Below, piece after piece: positions 1 to 6,608 of a DNA stretch of 22,446 bases (position 1 is its first letter; each line of letters opens with the position of its first letter). Location of the stretch: NCBI GenBank assembly GCA_964510055.1, contig CAZDZY010000047.1:1-22446 (forward strand), in the 5' to 3' direction. Under the pieces are notes generated by a model. The model did not search any database. It saw nothing but the letters and a program-made list of their open reading frames with translations, and was not told where the DNA came from. The position numbers and the translations under genes are program-made. The DNA comes from DTFZ01 sp964510055 (GTDB lineage Bacteria; Bacillota; Clostridia; Christensenellales; SZUA-584).

Positions 1-49
1 TTGTACCTTTTGTCCGTTCTGTCCGATATATTTACAATAGGAAAGCATC

Positions 50-97
50 AAAAAATGCACCTGAAAGTGGGTGCTTTCGCTGTAATACAGGTGCATT
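50..97 (-). terminator. Intrinsic terminator for minus-strand transcription
   Basis: A 10-bp perfect inverted repeat, AATGCACCTG (54-63) and CAGGTGCATT (88-97), encloses a smaller nested hairpin (AAAG 64-67, CTTT 74-77). Read on the minus strand the stem runs straight into six T residues (55 to 50). This fits a Rho-independent terminator for the 78-residue gene upstream at 334-570, although about 235 bases of other hairpins lie between. The loop of 24 bases is longer than usual, so a structured RNA end is an alternative. Confidence 0.55.
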
Positions 98-130
98 GTA
101 TCAATCATTGTGTTATTTGCCAAATAAAAT

Positions 131-154
131 ACCGGGCTTTGTCCCGGTTTTTTA
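131..154 (+). terminator. GC-rich hairpin with T-run, terminator-like in both directions
   Basis: ACCGGG (131-136) pairs with CCCGGT (143-148) around a CTTTGT loop and is followed on plus by a run of six T (148-153), the standard form of an intrinsic terminator. Read on minus the same stem is followed by ATTTTATTT, so it could work both ways. A gene to the left of the window on plus would be its natural client, but no coding end is identifiable there. It is also the head of a diverged repeat whose second copy lies at 261-300. Confidence 0.55.
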
Positions 155-300
155 TAAGGTCGGAGCAAAGGATCGCTTTGCTCCTTTTTGTTTTCTGAAA
201 CAAAAAGGAGCTTGCTTCCTTTACTCCTTCTCTCCTCCACGAAGCTTCAGCCCCGCTATTTCCGGGTTTTGTCCCGGCTTTATATAAAGTTGGAGTAAGA
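131..300 (+). repeat. Diverged 40-bp repeat pair around hairpin cluster
   Basis: Positions 131-170 and 261-300 align without gaps at 31 of 40 bases, most differences being transitions. Both copies start with the same hairpin (CCGGG, loop, CCCGG), continue with an AT-rich stretch and end with a GGAG element. Between them lie two further perfect stems: 162-170 with 176-184 (GGAGCAAAG/CTTTGCTCC, then five T) and 180-193 with 198-211 (14 bp, loop TCTG). These two stems share the bases 180-184, so they cannot form together. Short open frames cross the area on both strands, but none has a ribosome site or a recognisable product. It looks like a REP/MITE-like intergenic element; I cannot identify the family. 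Confidence 0.5.
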
Positions 301-333
301 GGCATCAGATATCTTATTTACTGAATGTATACT

Positions 334-570
334 TTATCCCTTGAAATCCTGATCGAAAAAGACTTCGATCCTTGGGTTATCTATCTCCATCGGCGGTAAA
401 TACTTATCAACGAGTATATCCGCTGCTTTATGGATATTTTCCGCCTCGATGATTTCGAATTCGGTTTCTTTGTACCTTCCCAGATCCCGCAGATCCTCGT
501 CGCTGAGCTGCCGGTTGTTTTCCCCACGTTCATTAGCTCTGATAACTATCTTGGCGCGGTACTTTTTCAT
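334..570 (-). CDS. Small acidic protein of unknown function (78 aa)
   Basis: I do not recognise this protein. It is 78 residues, acidic, with no signal peptide or membrane segment, so it is probably cytosolic. The sequence suggests a beta strand at the N-terminus (KYRAKIVIRA), a polar linker, another strand (ETEFEIIEA), a helix (IHKAADILVDKYL) and a final strand (RIEVFFDQDF), a small alpha/beta arrangement. It is judged real because an excellent ribosome site, AAAGGAGTGA at 577-586, lies seven bases before the ATG, and an extended -10 element lies at 595-603. It is transcribed away from the metallophosphoesterase gene, with which it shares a 76-base intergenic region. Hairpins downstream at 50-97 and 131-154 could end its transcript. 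Confidence 0.75.
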   Translation of the reverse strand: MKKYRAKIVIRANERGENNRQLSDEDLRDLGRYKETEFEIIEAENIHKAADILVDKYLPPMEIDNPRIEVFFDQDFKG

Positions 571-576
571 GGGATC

Positions 577-603
577 TCACTCCTTTCAATTAATATTATA
601 ACA
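577..603 (-). promoter_or_regulatory. Extended -10 promoter and RBS of the 78-aa gene
   Basis: On minus, TGTTATAAT (603 to 595) is an extended -10 element with a perfect TATAAT. The -35 position 17 bases upstream (618-623) reads TTCAAC, which is poor, as is common when TGn is present. The ribosome site AAAGGAGTGA (577-586) follows downstream. Confidence 0.6.
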
Positions 604-615
604 TCATAATCAGGC

Positions 616-626
616 TGGTTGAACCA
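616..626. promoter_or_regulatory. Palindrome over both divergent -35 regions (candidate operator)
   Basis: TGGTT-G-AACCA is a perfect palindrome with 5-bp arms. Its centre covers the -35 position of the minus-strand promoter (618-623) and also supplies TTGAAC (619-624), a possible -35 for the plus-strand gene with TTTAAT at 643-648, 18 bases away. One bound protein could therefore control both directions. The arms are short, so chance cannot be excluded. Confidence 0.3.
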
Positions 627-646
627 ATCGACTTATTTATTTTTTA

Positions 647-1525
647 ATGCTATATTATATTGATATGACTAAAAGAAGATCCCGCAGCGGATGTTACATA
701 AATACATATCACGGCCGCGCTTACCTTTCTATAGGAAACAACGCTATTTACGTTACGCGCCTCGAATATTGCAGCGAAAAGGCCGGCGGTCTTTCCGGAT
801 ATAAGATAATACATATTTCAGACCTTCATAACCATGAGTTCGGCGATGGCCAATACAATCTTTTATGCTGCGTAAAAAATGAGCGCCCCAATATTATTGT
901 AGTGACGGGAGACCTGATAGACAAGCGGCGCATTGATATAAAGATTGCGGCATCCTTTATTAAAGAAGCTGTAAAAACAGCTCCCGTTTATTATGTAACC
1001 GGCAATCATGAGATAAGATCGGACAAATACACAGAACTCAGCCTAAAACTTAAGCTTGCGGGTGCCGTTGTTATGGACAATGATTCAATAACTATAAAAC
1101 ACAGCAGCGGTGAGTTCGAATTAATAGGATTAAAGGACGCCTCGTCTTTTTGCTTTGACCCGGACACGGTTGACGCCTCTGCCAAAGAAAAGATCGAAGA
1201 TACGCTTAAAAGAAATGTAAATCTTGAAAGCCCGCGCCTTAAGATTCTGCTTACCCACAGGCCGGAGTTTATCGATATATACTCGAAATGCGGGATAGAC
1301 ATCGTATTTTCAGGGCACGCTCACGGCGGGCAGGTGCGCCTGCCTTTTATAGGCGGGCTTTTCGCTCCCGGGCAGGGAGTATTCCCGCAATATACTAGCG
1401 GCATGTATACTTTCGGCAATACCTCGATGATCGTCAGCAGGGGCCTCGGGAACAGCTTATTCCCGCTTCGTATATTCAACCCTCCCGAGGTCGTCGCGAT
1501 TACGCTTAAAGATAAAAAGCCTTAA
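647..1525 (+). CDS. Metallophosphoesterase, YkuE/YaeI-like
   Basis: Calcineurin-like phosphoesterase of the group that includes YkuE and YaeI, enzymes that use two metal ions to hydrolyse phosphoesters or pyrophosphates, often lipid-linked. All metal-binding blocks are visible: D59-x-H61 (ISDLHNHEF), G88-D89 (VVTGDL), G119-N120-H121-E122, H204 (LLTHRPEF) and G223-H224-A-H226-G-G-Q. The C-terminal GLGNSLFPLRIFNPPEV stretch is also typical. Relatives usually carry an N-terminal membrane anchor; here residues 1-50 are polar, so the enzyme is probably cytosolic or only peripherally bound. The start is uncertain: Met1 (647) and Met7 (665) both lack a Shine-Dalgarno site, and a possible promoter (TTGAAC 619-624, TTTAAT 643-648) would begin transcription near 655, which favours 665. 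The substrate cannot be told. It ends four bases from the stop of the convergent amidase gene. Confidence 0.9.
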   Translation: MLYYIDMTKRRSRSGCYINTYHGRAYLSIGNNAIYVTRLEYCSEKAGGLSGYKIIHISDLHNHEFGDGQYNLLCCVKNERPNIIVVTGDLIDKRRIDIKIAASFIKEAVKTAPVYYVTGNHEIRSDKYTELSLKLKLAGAVVMDNDSITIKHSSGEFELIGLKDASSFCFDPDTVDASAKEKIEDTLKRNVNLESPRLKILLTHRPEFIDIYSKCGIDIVFSGHAHGGQVRLPFIGGLFAPGQGVFPQYTSGMYTFGNTSMIVSRGLGNSLFPLRIFNPPEVVAITLKDKKP

Positions 1526-1529
1526 CAGT

Positions 1530-2330
1530 TTACATACTTGAGAAATATTCGACGACTCCGTCACAGATAGCTTTCGCGACCTTAAGCTGGTATTCTTCCG
1601 TGTTTAGCTTTTCCTCCTCCTGCGGATTGCTTATGTATCCGCACTCGACAAGAACGCTCGGCTGGCTGCCGTATTTAAGAATTATCAGATCTTCCGAGCG
1701 GGTTATTCCCGGCACTTCAGGGCTAAGCTCTTCGTTCATGCTTTCCTGTATCGCATCGGCAAGGCTCTTTCCCTGAACCGAACCCGCTATAAACATAACT
1801 ACCGGGCCGGATTTTGAAGGATCATTAAGCGAATTCACGTGAACGCTTATTACCGCATCAGCGCCGCTACCGGTGATTACCGCGCCCCGCTGTTCCCAGT
1901 CCTTCTCTTTTATGGCCGCAAGCGAGTTTTCATCGTTCCTTGTCATGACGGTCTCGGCGCCTTTATCTTCAAGCTGATTTTTTAAAAGAAACGCTATACT
2001 TAAGTTGAGTCCGCTCTCATAAGTCCCGTTTATTCCTATTGCCCCGGAATCTTCTCCCCCATGCCCCGCGTCTATTACGATGATCTTACCGTCAAGAGGC
2101 TTTTCAGAACCGATAGCAGGGCTTTTACCCGGCAAAGTTGACCGGGGCGGGCCTATGGAAGCTATCGCTTTTTTGTCTTCGTTATTGCCTCTATAGTGAG
2201 CCGCAACTATGACCGCCGCAGCTATAAAGCAGAGTATTGCCAGGGCTATAGTGAATTTTCTTTTGTTCAGCCGGTATCTGTGTTTTGATTCCTGCCCGTT
2301 TTTCATGCCGGCATTTTGTTCGTTTTTCAT
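1530..2330 (-). CDS. N-acetylmuramoyl-L-alanine amidase (Amidase_3), membrane-anchored
   Basis: Zinc amidase of the Amidase_3 family, which cuts the bond between N-acetylmuramic acid and L-alanine in peptidoglycan. A single N-terminal membrane segment (about residues 26-44) is followed by a linker and a catalytic domain (about 80-266). The zinc ligands are H90 (VIDAGHGGEDSGA), E105 and H154 (ISVHVNS); the catalytic glutamate is E219 (VLVECGYISN). Length and layout resemble CwlD, which makes the muramic-delta-lactam of the spore cortex, but vegetative amidases of the same family look alike, so no symbol is given. The ATG at 2330 has only a weak ribosome site; an in-frame ATG eight codons later is possible. 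It lies 95 bases after cotH on the same strand with no terminator between, so the two may be co-transcribed. The stop is four bases from the end of the opposing metallophosphoesterase gene. Confidence 0.9.
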   Translation of the reverse strand: MKNEQNAGMKNGQESKHRYRLNKRKFTIALAILCFIAAAVIVAAHYRGNNEDKKAIASIGPPRSTLPGKSPAIGSEKPLDGKIIVIDAGHGGEDSGAIGINGTYESGLNLSIAFLLKNQLEDKGAETVMTRNDENSLAAIKEKDWEQRGAVITGSGADAVISVHVNSLNDPSKSGPVVMFIAGSVQGKSLADAIQESMNEELSPEVPGITRSEDLIILKYGSQPSVLVECGYISNPQEEEKLNTEEYQLKVAKAICDGVVEYFSSM

Positions 2331-2425
2331 ATACTATCCGCATTTCTTCACCACACCCCAACTATATCGCTCTAAGAGCCTTTGGCCCCCGGGCTATGTA
2401 AACATCACCCCAATTATACTTTTAA
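2331..2425 (-). promoter_or_regulatory. CotH-amidase intergenic region with TTGGGGTG direct repeat
   Basis: The octamer TTGGGGTG occurs twice on minus, at 2406-2413 and 2354-2361, 52 bases apart, in an otherwise unremarkable 95-base gap. No good vegetative promoter or terminator is visible. The minus-strand words GTATAATT and CATA near 2398-2420 recall a Sigma-E promoter only loosely. The repeat may be regulatory or chance. Confidence 0.2.
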
Positions 2426-5338
2426 TTATTTTATCGCGTCATTAAGCATCTGTATCTGCTCCTGCGTAAGATCAAACTGCTGTTTGAGTTCGTTAATGAC
2501 CGCCTGACCACGTTTTTTAACAAAATTTTTCATACGGGTAATGCCGGATTCCCAGTCCTGCAGCGTAGGCCGCTCATCGCTCCAGCGCGAGTGATCCGCC
2601 TCCACCTCACCGCGGATCAGCGATGCCGCTTCGTCTATCACCGCAATTGCATGATCCGTGTTGTAGATGTTTTCCAGCGCCCACGCAAATCGCTTAATGA
2701 ACCTTTTCCGCCAATCATCGTTTTCAAGCAATGCATTGAAAATATCGGAACCTGCGGTATCCGAACGCATACGCAGTGCAACCGTGTCGTTCGGATAAAA
2801 TGCTATATCGAGATCCAGATAGATCTGTCTCCATAGTCCGCCCGGCACCTGATAGTACTGCATGTTACCCTTAACATCGTTGTTGGCGATGTATATTTCG
2901 TTTATCATGAAATCCATGTAGCTATCGGTATCGAGCCGGGCTGCTACCCAATCGTAGTATTCCTGTACCGACAAGTCATGCGACTTTGCATAGTTATATA
3001 TTTCTTCGTATCCTTTGTATGAGCCGCTGCTGGTTAAGTTTTCTCGTAACCCCTTGGCGAGGTTGATGCTGTCTATGGCGGCCGGATCTGTAATGCCCTC
3101 GTGCTGTGCCACCATATACTTGTTGCGCTTTTCCATCAGGAAGTATATGCCCCAGTATTCGCCGTCGATGTATACCACGCAGGGCTCAGCAGCCTGCGTC
3201 AGCACCTCCATCTTTCCGTCCACCAACCCCATCGCGACGTATGTGCTGAGTTTTGTATCCGTATCGTCGCGTCCGGCAGTACGCAGTATAACCGACTTGT
3301 ATTCGGTATACGGGCGGTTATCGAAGAACGGATATGCCATCGTGCCCTTGCCGTACGTACCGCGCGCATAGATTGCGAACGACTTCTGCTCCTTCAGCTG
3401 CAGCGTCATGCCGCCTGTCATCGCGAGGCCTATATCCTGCTGAAACACGCGCTGCCCGCTTTCGTTGTACAGTTCGAACGAAGCGGGCACTTCGACATCC
3501 TTTTTACTGTTAGCGTAGATGCCCGTGGCCGGGTCGAATAGTTTATCATATTCGGTTGTTATCGATACCATAGGCAGCGTTTTCGAAGTATTTATGAAGT
3601 ATGTTGCTGTAGCCATTCCGCTCTCGATATAGCCCTGTTTAAACGCTTTCGCGCGTATTGCCGTCGTCTTATCTATCGTTATAGGCCCTGTATATTGTTT
3701 TGAACTTTGCGTAGGTTCATTCCCGTCGGTAGTATAATAAATAGCGCTTCCTTCCGATGAAGACAGCGAGAGCTGTATTGTTCCGTCATATTTACCGGGC
3801 TGCTTATCAAACTGTACGTCGCTTACAAAGCCTGACTTTGCGTCCCTGTTTGCCTGCCCGGGCGTTGGCTCAAAATAAGCGATCTCAGTTGATCCTTCCG
3901 CTCTGCCTATAGACAGGTTTTGCGGTAACGCTCCCAGGAAGTACCTGTCTAAAAGCTGGTCCTGCGCGTCGAAGAGAGCGACTGTACACCCTAGCTTGCT
4001 TAATTTGAACGGCGCGCTGTAGTAGTTTCCGTTTGTATTCGAGGTTCCGTTCGCCAGTACGGCTAAGTGGTCACCCGGCTGAAGCGTGACGTCGGGGAAA
4101 CGGAATTTTGAAGGGTTGGAAGCGTTGTCGGTAAGCCCGAACCCTTGCAGGTTTACAGCGTTAGTTCCGCGGTTTTCCACCTCTATAAAATCGCTTTTAC
4201 CGCCGTCCGCGGTATCGTATTTGTTGTTAGAAGAAAGCACTTCGGAAATCACGACATCGCCGGTAGAGGCCGGGTTATTCTTTTCAAACTCGGCGAAGCC
4301 CGCGCCCGTGTTGGGATATCCCGGCGATGGCGTGCTCGCCATTAGCCACTGGCCTGTAGGTGCACCGTTTTGGTATACCCTCTCGTACACCCAATCGGAA
4401 GGCACCTCCCCTATGGTTACGCTGTCTATGAGCCTTCCGCGCGCGTCCGAAAGAGCTACTTCGGCGTTGTATGAGGATATCTTAAAATTCGCGCTCAGCA
4501 GACCGTCTCCCGTATAAGGTCTGGAGATCCCCGTGCAGAAGACTACAAGCTGCTGCCCCGCTTTTATCGTAATATCGGGAAAACGCCATTTTAAAGCGTC
4601 GTTCTTGTTGTCCGAAAGCCCGTAGCCGTTAAGGTTGATATCCTGGTTTCCTGTATTGGTTATTTCCACCCAATCCGAATATTCCCCCTTATCGTCAGTC
4701 AGCGTCATGACGTTTGAAGTCATAACTTCGTTTACCAGCAGTTCCGATTCACCTGCAGACATGCTCGCTTTATAAGCCTCGTAACCTGCGTCGCTGTTCT
4801 CATAGCCCGGTGTGATATTTGCCGTTTGCTGCCATGAGCCGCCGATCAGCGCGTAAGAAAAATTATCGGGCAGCTGCGGTATGTCGACCTCATCCACTTT
4901 ATTAAGAGACGCTCCGCTCGACAATATCAGCTTTTCACCCTGTGAACTTAATTTAAACGTGCAATGTATTATACCTTCCTGAATATTCGAATTCGAATCC
5001 CCGGAAAGAAAAACTATAAGATATCCGTGCGCTTTTATTACAGTGCCGGATGGAAATACCCATTTTTGCGGCTTTTTTTCGTCATCGGAAAGCAATAGAT
5101 TTCCCAGATTTATATCATTGCCTGTGGTATTATAAAACTCGACCCAGTCGCTGCTGTTGCCTTTATCGTCAGGAAATATCCCTTTGTTGCCTGTCATCAC
5201 CTCGTTTATAATGACTCCGACGGAATCCCCGGAAGAAGTGCCCAAGGGCGGGTTAGTTCCGTTGCCTAAATACAATACGGCACCCGCAATCGCAGCCCCA
5301 ATAATCAATATTAACAGTAATTTAAAAAACGTCTTCAT
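2426..5338 (-). CDS. Membrane-anchored CotH-kinase protein with three lamin-tail domains
   Basis: A 970-residue extracytoplasmic protein. Residues 5-23 form one hydrophobic segment (signal anchor or uncleaved signal). Three lamin-tail (LTD) domains follow at about 40-180, 198-342 and 360-495, each opening with a variant of INEVMTSN and then SDWVEFYN, SDWVEITN or SDFIEVEN. Residues about 505-582 look like a chitobiase/hexosaminidase C-terminal domain (IYYTTDGNEPT). Residues about 590-940 are a CotH kinase domain. CotH proteins are atypical secreted protein kinases, first known from spore coat assembly. The likely functional residues are present: K652 in QKSFAIYAR, E736 in YFLMEKRNKY, N820-D821 and the D842-L-D844 pair in IYLDLDIAF, so it is probably active. 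AGGTG just before the ATG is the ribosome site. It has its own extended -10 promoter (5424-5452). Target proteins are unknown; LTD and chitobiase-like domains suggest binding to wall, coat or polysaccharide. Confidence 0.9.
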   Translation of the reverse strand: MKTFFKLLLILIIGAAIAGAVLYLGNGTNPPLGTSSGDSVGVIINEVMTGNKGIFPDDKGNSSDWVEFYNTTGNDINLGNLLLSDDEKKPQKWVFPSGTVIKAHGYLIVFLSGDSNSNIQEGIIHCTFKLSSQGEKLILSSGASLNKVDEVDIPQLPDNFSYALIGGSWQQTANITPGYENSDAGYEAYKASMSAGESELLVNEVMTSNVMTLTDDKGEYSDWVEITNTGNQDINLNGYGLSDNKNDALKWRFPDITIKAGQQLVVFCTGISRPYTGDGLLSANFKISSYNAEVALSDARGRLIDSVTIGEVPSDWVYERVYQNGAPTGQWLMASTPSPGYPNTGAGFAEFEKNNPASTGDVVISEVLSSNNKYDTADGGKSDFIEVENRGTNAVNLQGFGLTDNASNPSKFRFPDVTLQPGDHLAVLANGTSNTNGNYYSAPFKLSKLGCTVALFDAQDQLLDRYFLGALPQNLSIGRAEGSTEIAYFEPTPGQANRDAKSGFVSDVQFDKQPGKYDGTIQLSLSSSEGSAIYYTTDGNEPTQSSKQYTGPITIDKTTAIRAKAFKQGYIESGMATATYFINTSKTLPMVSITTEYDKLFDPATGIYANSKKDVEVPASFELYNESGQRVFQQDIGLAMTGGMTLQLKEQKSFAIYARGTYGKGTMAYPFFDNRPYTEYKSVILRTAGRDDTDTKLSTYVAMGLVDGKMEVLTQAAEPCVVYIDGEYWGIYFLMEKRNKYMVAQHEGITDPAAIDSINLAKGLRENLTSSGSYKGYEEIYNYAKSHDLSVQEYYDWVAARLDTDSYMDFMINEIYIANNDVKGNMQYYQVPGGLWRQIYLDLDIAFYPNDTVALRMRSDTAGSDIFNALLENDDWRKRFIKRFAWALENIYNTDHAIAVIDEAASLIRGEVEADHSRWSDERPTLQDWESGITRMKNFVKKRGQAVINELKQQFDLTQEQIQMLNDAIK

Positions 5339-5423
5339 TACGCACCTGTATTCTTTTATTATCCCGGCATTTTTAGCCGATCGATGTGCAGGTTTTTTAG
5401 CAACTAAAAATATATTCCGTATG

Positions 5424-5452
5424 AGTATAGCATAAATATCATGCTATCACAA
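5424..5452 (-). promoter_or_regulatory. Promoter of the cotH-family gene
   Basis: On minus, TTGTGA (5452 to 5447) and TATACT (5429 to 5424) are separated by exactly 17 bases, with TGC before the -10 giving an extended -10. The transcript would have a leader of roughly 80 bases before the ATG at 5338. Confidence 0.6.
5427..5447. promoter_or_regulatory. Inverted repeat inside the cotH promoter (candidate operator)
   Basis: ATAGCAT (5427-5433) and ATGCTAT (5441-5447) form a perfect 7-bp inverted repeat with a 7-base spacer. It fills the space between the -35 and -10 boxes and overlaps both, the usual place for a repressor site. The regulator is not in the window. Confidence 0.4.
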
Positions 5453-5497
5453 TCAGCGCCATAGCAGTTCAATAATTGTTTAAAATCGGCGTAAACA

Positions 5498-5530
5498 TAA
5501 AGAGCGGCTGTTATCACCAGCCACTCTTTA
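5498..5530 (-). terminator. Terminator of gap
   Basis: AAAGAGTGGCTG on minus (5529 to 5518) pairs with CAGCCGCTCTTT (5510 to 5499) around a 7-base loop, a 12-bp stem with one G-U pair, 22 bases after the gap stop codon. The T-tract after it is short (CTCTTTATGTTT), so termination may be incomplete. Confidence 0.65.
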
Positions 5531-5551
5531 TATTATTCTTTTATAAATGTT

Positions 5552-6562
5552 TTACTTTTTATCGGCAGCAGCCATGTGCTCTATGAGGTCTACTACCTTG
5601 TTGCTGTAACCCCATTCGTTGTCGTACCATGAAACGAGCTTCACGAAATTCGGGTTGAGCATTATGCCGGCGCCTGCGTCGAATATGCTCGTTCTTGCGT
5701 CGCCGATGAAGTCGGATGAAACGACCTGATCTTCGGTATAACCGACGATGCCCTTAAGCGGGCCTTCGGCTGCCGCTTTCATAGCGGCCTTTATCTCGTC
5801 ATATGTCGTAGCCTTTTCGAGCCTTACCGTTAAGTCCACAACCGAAACGTCAGCCGTGGGTACCCTGAACGACATGCCTGTAAGCTTTCCGTTGAGTTCG
5901 GGAATAACTTTGCCTACAGCCTTCGCGGCTCCGGTCGACGAAGGAATGATGTTGAAAGCAGCGCCTCTGCCGCCTCTCCAGTCCTTCTTCGATGGCCCGT
6001 CAACTGTCTTCTGCGTTGCCGTAGTAGCATGTACGGTCGTCATAAGCCCTTCGATTATACCGAACTTGTCGTGTATCACCTTAGCGAGAGGAGCAAGACA
6101 GTTCGTTGTGCACGAAGCGTTGGAAACGACTTTCATATCCGGCTTATAGTTGTTCTCGTTAACGCCCATAACGAACATGGGAGCGTCGCTCGAAGGAGCG
6201 GATATAACGACTTTCTTTGCGCCGCCCTTAAAGTGGGCGCTTGCTTTTTCCGTCGTGGTAAATACGCCGGTAGACTCAACGATGTACTCCGCGCCGCATT
6301 CCTTCCACGGTATCTCATCCGCGTTCATGCATGCGTACACGGCAATTTTTTTGCCATTGACAACTATGCCGCCGTCCTCCGCTTTGGCTGTGCCTTTGAA
6401 ACGGCCGTGCACCGTATCGTATGTCAGCATGTAAACCATATACTCAGGATCGATAAACGGGTCGTTTATCCCGAGTATCTCGATGTTGGGGTTGGTAACG
6501 GCTGCCCTGAAAACCAGTCTTCCGATTCGCCCAAAACCATTTATACCTACTTTAACTGCCAT
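5552..6562 (-). CDS. gap: Glyceraldehyde-3-phosphate dehydrogenase, type I
   Basis: Cytosolic glycolytic enzyme that oxidises and phosphorylates glyceraldehyde 3-phosphate to 1,3-bisphosphoglycerate with NAD. It is 336 residues, the usual length. The N-terminal nucleotide-binding motif GINGFGRIGR (6-15), the NAD-selecting D34, catalytic C151 (SNASCTTNC) and H178 (TTVHATTATQK) are all present. The start is the ATG at 6562, preceded at eight bases by GGAGG (6571-6575). A TTG five codons upstream at 6577 is in frame but lies on that ribosome site, so it is rejected. The sequence, for example NDPFIDPEYMVYMLTYDTVHG, is of the eukaryotic GapC / enterobacterial GapA type rather than the classical Bacillus one. 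It has its own promoter and terminator and no pgk or tpi beside it. Confidence 0.97.
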   Translation of the reverse strand: MAVKVGINGFGRIGRLVFRAAVTNPNIEILGINDPFIDPEYMVYMLTYDTVHGRFKGTAKAEDGGIVVNGKKIAVYACMNADEIPWKECGAEYIVESTGVFTTTEKASAHFKGGAKKVVISAPSSDAPMFVMGVNENNYKPDMKVVSNASCTTNCLAPLAKVIHDKFGIIEGLMTTVHATTATQKTVDGPSKKDWRGGRGAAFNIIPSSTGAAKAVGKVIPELNGKLTGMSFRVPTADVSVVDLTVRLEKATTYDEIKAAMKAAAEGPLKGIVGYTEDQVVSSDFIGDARTSIFDAGAGIMLNPNFVKLVSWYDNEWGYSNKVVDLIEHMAAADKK

Positions 6563-6570
6563 TATAGATC

Positions 6571-6575
6571 CCTCC
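6571..6575 (-). promoter_or_regulatory. RBS that fixes the gap start
   Basis: GGAGG on minus, eight bases before the ATG at 6562. It overlaps the upstream TTG (6577-6575), which therefore cannot be the normal start. Confidence 0.85.
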
Positions 6576-6608
6576 AATTAATTAAAATTAAAACCTTAAC
6601 TTCTTTAT

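Noticed and set aside
1..40. Possible end of a plus-strand gene entering from the left edge, with two TGTCCG copies nine bases apart
   Set aside because: Only 12 codons remain before a stop in that frame and the sequence is not recognisable.
105..305. Minus-strand open frame of 66 codons, and plus frames 1-198 and 96-287
   Set aside because: They run through hairpins and repeat copies, have no ribosome site, and the translations reflect the repeats.
6563..6577. TTG start five codons upstream for gap
   Set aside because: The TTG overlaps GGAGG, the ribosome site for the ATG at 6562, and GAPDH proteins begin at MAVKVGINGFGR.
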